64,000 bases of DNA, taken from NCBI GenBank assembly GCA_964019425.1, contig OZ025784.1, positions 992,001-1,056,000 of the forward strand, read 5' to 3'. Below the pieces are notes generated by a model that worked only from the letters and a program-made list of their open reading frames with translations, did not search any database and was not told the DNA's origin. Made by a program: the position numbers and the translations under genes. The stretch comes from Flectonema sp. DT1601. Lineage: Eukaryota > Euglenozoa > Diplonemea > Diplonemida > Diplonemidae. This document shows positions 61,269-64,000 of this stretch, piece after piece; the first letter of the stretch is position 1, and every line of letters begins with the position of its first letter.

Positions 61269-64000
61269 CTACTCCTCAGTGTCACACGATAAAGACACAG
61301 ATTCACTATTGTATTTATCATATTCAGTACTGCCCATGATTTCCTGCAGCTTGCATTTATACAGGAACTGACTTCCTATACTCTCCGCTTTCTTCAAAGA
61401 AGATATATCACCCTCAGTTAGAGAGTCACAATTACATAAAAACTGATCCCCAACACTTTTTATACTCACTAAGCTTGATGCATTGTGAAGATGTGTCAGT
61501 GACGTACATCCCCACAGAAATGAGTTATCAATAGCAGTGAGGTTTTTAAAGGCAGATAAATCAACAGATTCAAGAGAGCTACAAAGAGCTAAGAAATGCA
61601 TCCCTATTTTCTCGACGTTATGTAGGTGTGATAAATTAATTGACACTAAGCATGATTTACGGAGGAAATCAGTTCCGATTTGCTTGACATTCATCAAGCA
61701 GTCAATATTAGTGACCTCCTTCAGAGATGTGCAGCCACACAAAAAAGCGTCATCCACTTCAGTGAGTGTCTTGAAACAGATTAAATCAACACTTTCTAAG
61801 GAACTACACCCACATAAAAAATATTCTCCAATGCTGGTTATGTTTTTTAATTTACTCAGATTGACTGACGTCAGAGATTCACAACCAGCTATGAAACGGT
61901 TTTTAATTATTTTTAAATTTCTTAATCCGGAAAAGTTGACAATCGATGTCAATGATTCACAACAAGCTAAAAAATTATCCAACTCAGTAACGTTATAAAA
62001 AGACGATAAATCAATTGAAATTAGAGACTTACAACCACAAAGAAATCCACTACCAACGCCGGTCAGCTCATTCAAATTTGATAGTTCGATTGAAACCAGA
62101 GATCTGCAACTCTGCAAAAAATGGGATCCTATGAACTTGACTCCTGTCATGCTATTGAAGTTATAAACAAACTCCAGAGAGGTACAATCACAAAGAAATC
62201 CATTTCCAATTTCAGTTACGTTCTTAAAAGATTTTAAGTCAATCGTTTTTAGGGATTCGCAATTTCTTAAAAAACATTCTCCGATGGTTTTTAATTTCGT
62301 AAAAGACGACAAATCGATGGCATTCAACGAACTGCAAGAAAAGAATGCAAAATCTGAAATTGACGTCACGTTGGATAAAGTGGACATCTGCTTTATGGAT
62401 TGTAAGGATGAACACTCACTGAGGAATCCTTCGCCCAATTTAGATACTTTTTCAAAAGATATTTTTATCGTTGTCAGAGATGAACACCACGCCATGAATT
62501 CCGATCCTACCTCAGAAAGATTTTTCAAACTCGAAAAATCAATTTCCAATAATGACTCGCAGCTTCTAAATGCGAAATCACCTATCTTTGTAACACTTTG
62601 TAACCCCTCAATATGTAAAAGGGTTTTTAAAGACTTGCAATCAGCTAAAAATGAAACACCCAATTCAGTGACATTTCCAAGACCTGATAAGTCGATCGTC
62701 TCTAGTTTGGAACATCCAGCAATAAACAAGTCAGGAATATTTTTTATACAGGACAAAGATGAAGTGTCAAAACTAATCAAAGAATCACAATTAAATAAAA
62801 AACCTTCTCCGACACTTTCAACATTCTTCAAACAAGAAATATTACTGATGGTTTCCAGAGAGTTGCACTCGCTTAAAAAATCTTCTTTGATCTCAACAAT
62901 GTTGGTGAAGACTGATAGGTCAACGTGCAACAACGATCGGCAATTATGAAGAAAAGCAATTCCAATAAACTTAATGCTTAACAAGACTGAAACATCTATT
63001 GATGTTAAAAGTTCACAAAAATTTAAAAATTGATCACCAATGTAAGATACATTTTTCAAAGTTGAAATATTTTCAATCACCGACAGTGATTTACACTTGT
63101 ATAAAAACCCATGGTTTATTTTTTCAACTTTTCCAAAAGAATTGAAATTCACAGATTCCAGTTTCGAACAGCTGTTCAGGAAGTCTTCTTCAACGAGAAC
63201 GAGTTTTTCAAAACTCGTCAGATCAATCGACGACAACGACCCGCAATCACAAAGAAATCGATTCCCAATTTCTTCAACTTTCTTTAAACAACACATTCCC
63301 TTAATAGATTTCAAAGATGAACACCTAAATAAAAACGCTCCCTCGATAACTTTCACATTTTTAAAAGCACTCACATCAATCAACTCAAGAGACGTACACT
63401 GAAATAAAAAAGCAGAAGCAATACAGGTTAACTTTCCAAACGCAGAAAGGTCTATCGCAGTCAAAGAAGTACATGAGTGTGCAAAATGAGTTCCAATTTT
63501 TTCAATATTTTGTAAACTGAAAATGTTTGAAATCGAAGTCAGAGATGTGCATTCAGATAAGAATCCATCTCCAACTCCAATGACTCCTTCAAAACCAGAA
63601 ACAGATGAAACAGAACTGCATCCGTTCATAAACACGCGTCCTATTTCTTTCAACTTGGTTAACTTTGAAACATCAATCGAAGTAAGCGACGAACACGAAA
63701 GTAAAAACTGCGATTTTATCTTCACCACATTACTTAAACCAGAAAGATTTTCTAACACTCGCAACGATGAACAACAAGAAGCGAAAGAGTCCTCTATTTC
63801 GATTACCTTTTTAAAAGCTGATAAGTCGATGCTTTCCAAAGACTCACATTTATGTAAGAAATCACGCCCAATGTGTTTAACTTCTGTCAACGCAGACATG
63901 TTTAAAATAGTAGTCAACGAACCACACAGAGCTAAAAACCCTTCTCCTATATTTGTAAGATTAGCGAACATCGACAAGTCAATAATATTAATAGAAGAGT
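61269..64000 (-). CDS. giant BspA/TpLRR-type leucine-rich repeat protein (5' cut by window)
   Basis: At least 909 residues. The frame stays open to the window edge, and the edge still reads IIDLSMF in repeat register, so the true start lies outside. About 38-40 repeats of ~23 residues follow the plan L-x-x-I-D-L-S-x-(F/L)-x-x-(V/L)-x-x-I-G-x-x-F-L-x-x-C-x-S-L. The Cys before SL is nearly invariant. This is the Treponema-pallidum-type LRR found in BspA-like proteins of bacteria and many protists. The C-terminal ~25 residues after the last repeat have no TM. No signal can be judged. A surface or adhesion role is typical of the family but not shown. Confidence 0.9.
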   Translation of the reverse strand, partial: SSINIIDLSMFANLTNIGEGFLALCGSLTTILNMSALTEVKHIGRDFLHKCESLESIDLSAFKKVIEIEDSFASCCSSLRVLENLSGLSNVVKIKSQFLLSCSSLTSIDVSKLTKLKEIGRVFMNGCSSVSSVSGFEGVIGVGDGFLSECTSLTSISNIFSLQNIEKIGTHFAHSCTSLTAIDLSAFGKLTCIASAFLFQCTSLELIDVSAFKNVKVIEGAFLFRCSSLKSIKGMCCLKKVEEIGNRFLCDCGSLSSIDLTSFEKLVLVEEDFLNSCSKLESVNFNSFGKVEKINHGFLYKCKSLSVIENISTLKNVSYIGDQFLNFCELLTSIDVSVLLSIKFIGIAFLHNCRSLLHVDLSVFTNIVEIKEDFLSECNSLETISNISCLKNVESVGEGFLFNCDSLISFDTSSLSCIKNIPDLFIAGCSKLETIDLSGLGNVTELGVSFLADCKSLKTLLHIEGLQSVTKIGDFAFRSCESLLEIDFSSLKNLSEVGSEFMAWCSSLTTIKISFEKVSKLGEGFLSECSSLQSIKQMSTLSNVTSISDFAFFSCSSLNAIDLSSFTKLKTIGECFLRNCESLKTIDLKSFKNVTEIGNGFLCDCTSLEFVYNFNSMTGVKFIGSHFLQSCRSLVSIELSNLNELTGVGSGFLCGCKSLISIDLSSFYNVTELDNFLACCESLTSIVNFSGLRNLKIIKNRFIAGCESLTSVNLSKLKNITSIGEYFLCGCSSLESVDLICFKTLTEVDDAFLCGCTSLKEVTNIDCLMNVKQIGTDFLRKSCLVSINLSHLHNVEKIGMHFLALCSSLESVDLSAFKNLTAIDNSFLWGCTSLTHLHNASSLVSIKSVGDQFLCNCDSLTEGDISSLKKAESIGSQFLYKCKLQEIMGSTEYDKYNSESVSLSCDTEE

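Noticed and set aside
1..64000. tRNA, 5S, SL RNA, snRNA genes and CRISPR arrays
   Set aside because: No B-box plus cloverleaf, no snRNA motif and no regular spacer array was found by eye on either strand; diverged RNA genes could be missed.

Overview
This is a nuclear segment of a eukaryote. It has short GT-AG introns, an intact MAGOH (exon-junction complex) gene, an importin-5 type karyopherin, a VPS9 Rab5 exchange factor and an Arf-like GTPase. It is AT-rich outside genes, with very many homopolymeric A or T runs of 10-33 bases. I cannot name the species. Three observations fit a euglenozoan-like protist (inference only): almost all genes lie in two long unidirectional arrays, many ATGs sit 1-50 nt after a splice-acceptor-like AG, and a small SSU rRNA 5' fragment looks more euglenozoan than animal or fungal to me.

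Layout. At 1.8-10.5 kb four genes lie on the + strand: a PH-like/disordered protein, a small three-exon gene, a two-TM protein and an acidic protein. At 10.5-14.8 kb is a convergent strand-switch zone. It holds three broken copies of an HNH-nuclease-like gene; between copies 2 and 3 lies a degraded tyrosine-recombinase element with a gag-like stretch. From 14.8 kb to the right edge about 20 genes lie on the - strand. In increasing coordinate these are WD40/polyQ/SAM protein, MAGOH, VPS9 GEF, Arf-like GTPase, EAF-like protein, a chimeric rDNA fragment, a Sct1/Gpt2-type acyltransferase, two large unknown proteins, a bacterial-type phospholipase C, an MFSD2-type lysophospholipid transporter, a Pex19-like protein, a secreted/transmembrane CAP protein, importin-5, a lipase-3 fragment, a small type I membrane protein, cobyric acid synthase (CobQ), an unknown protein with a PIP-like tail, a CZIB/DUF866 protein, a likely mitochondrial one-TM protein, a small Pro-rich protein and a giant LRR protein cut by the window end.

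Themes. (1) A complete cobyric acid synthase sits inside an intron-bearing eukaryotic gene array, which is highly unusual. (2) Phospholipase C, a lysophospholipid carrier and a glycerolipid acyltransferase lie within 15 kb, and could together digest, import and re-acylate lipid. (3) All nine introns I could define are 64-93 nt long and have an A-rich stretch, often pure poly-A, where a polypyrimidine tract is expected before the 3' AG. (4) Mobile and rDNA debris is concentrated at the strand-switch zone and in one intergenic gap. No tRNA gene, CRISPR array or intact transposon was found.
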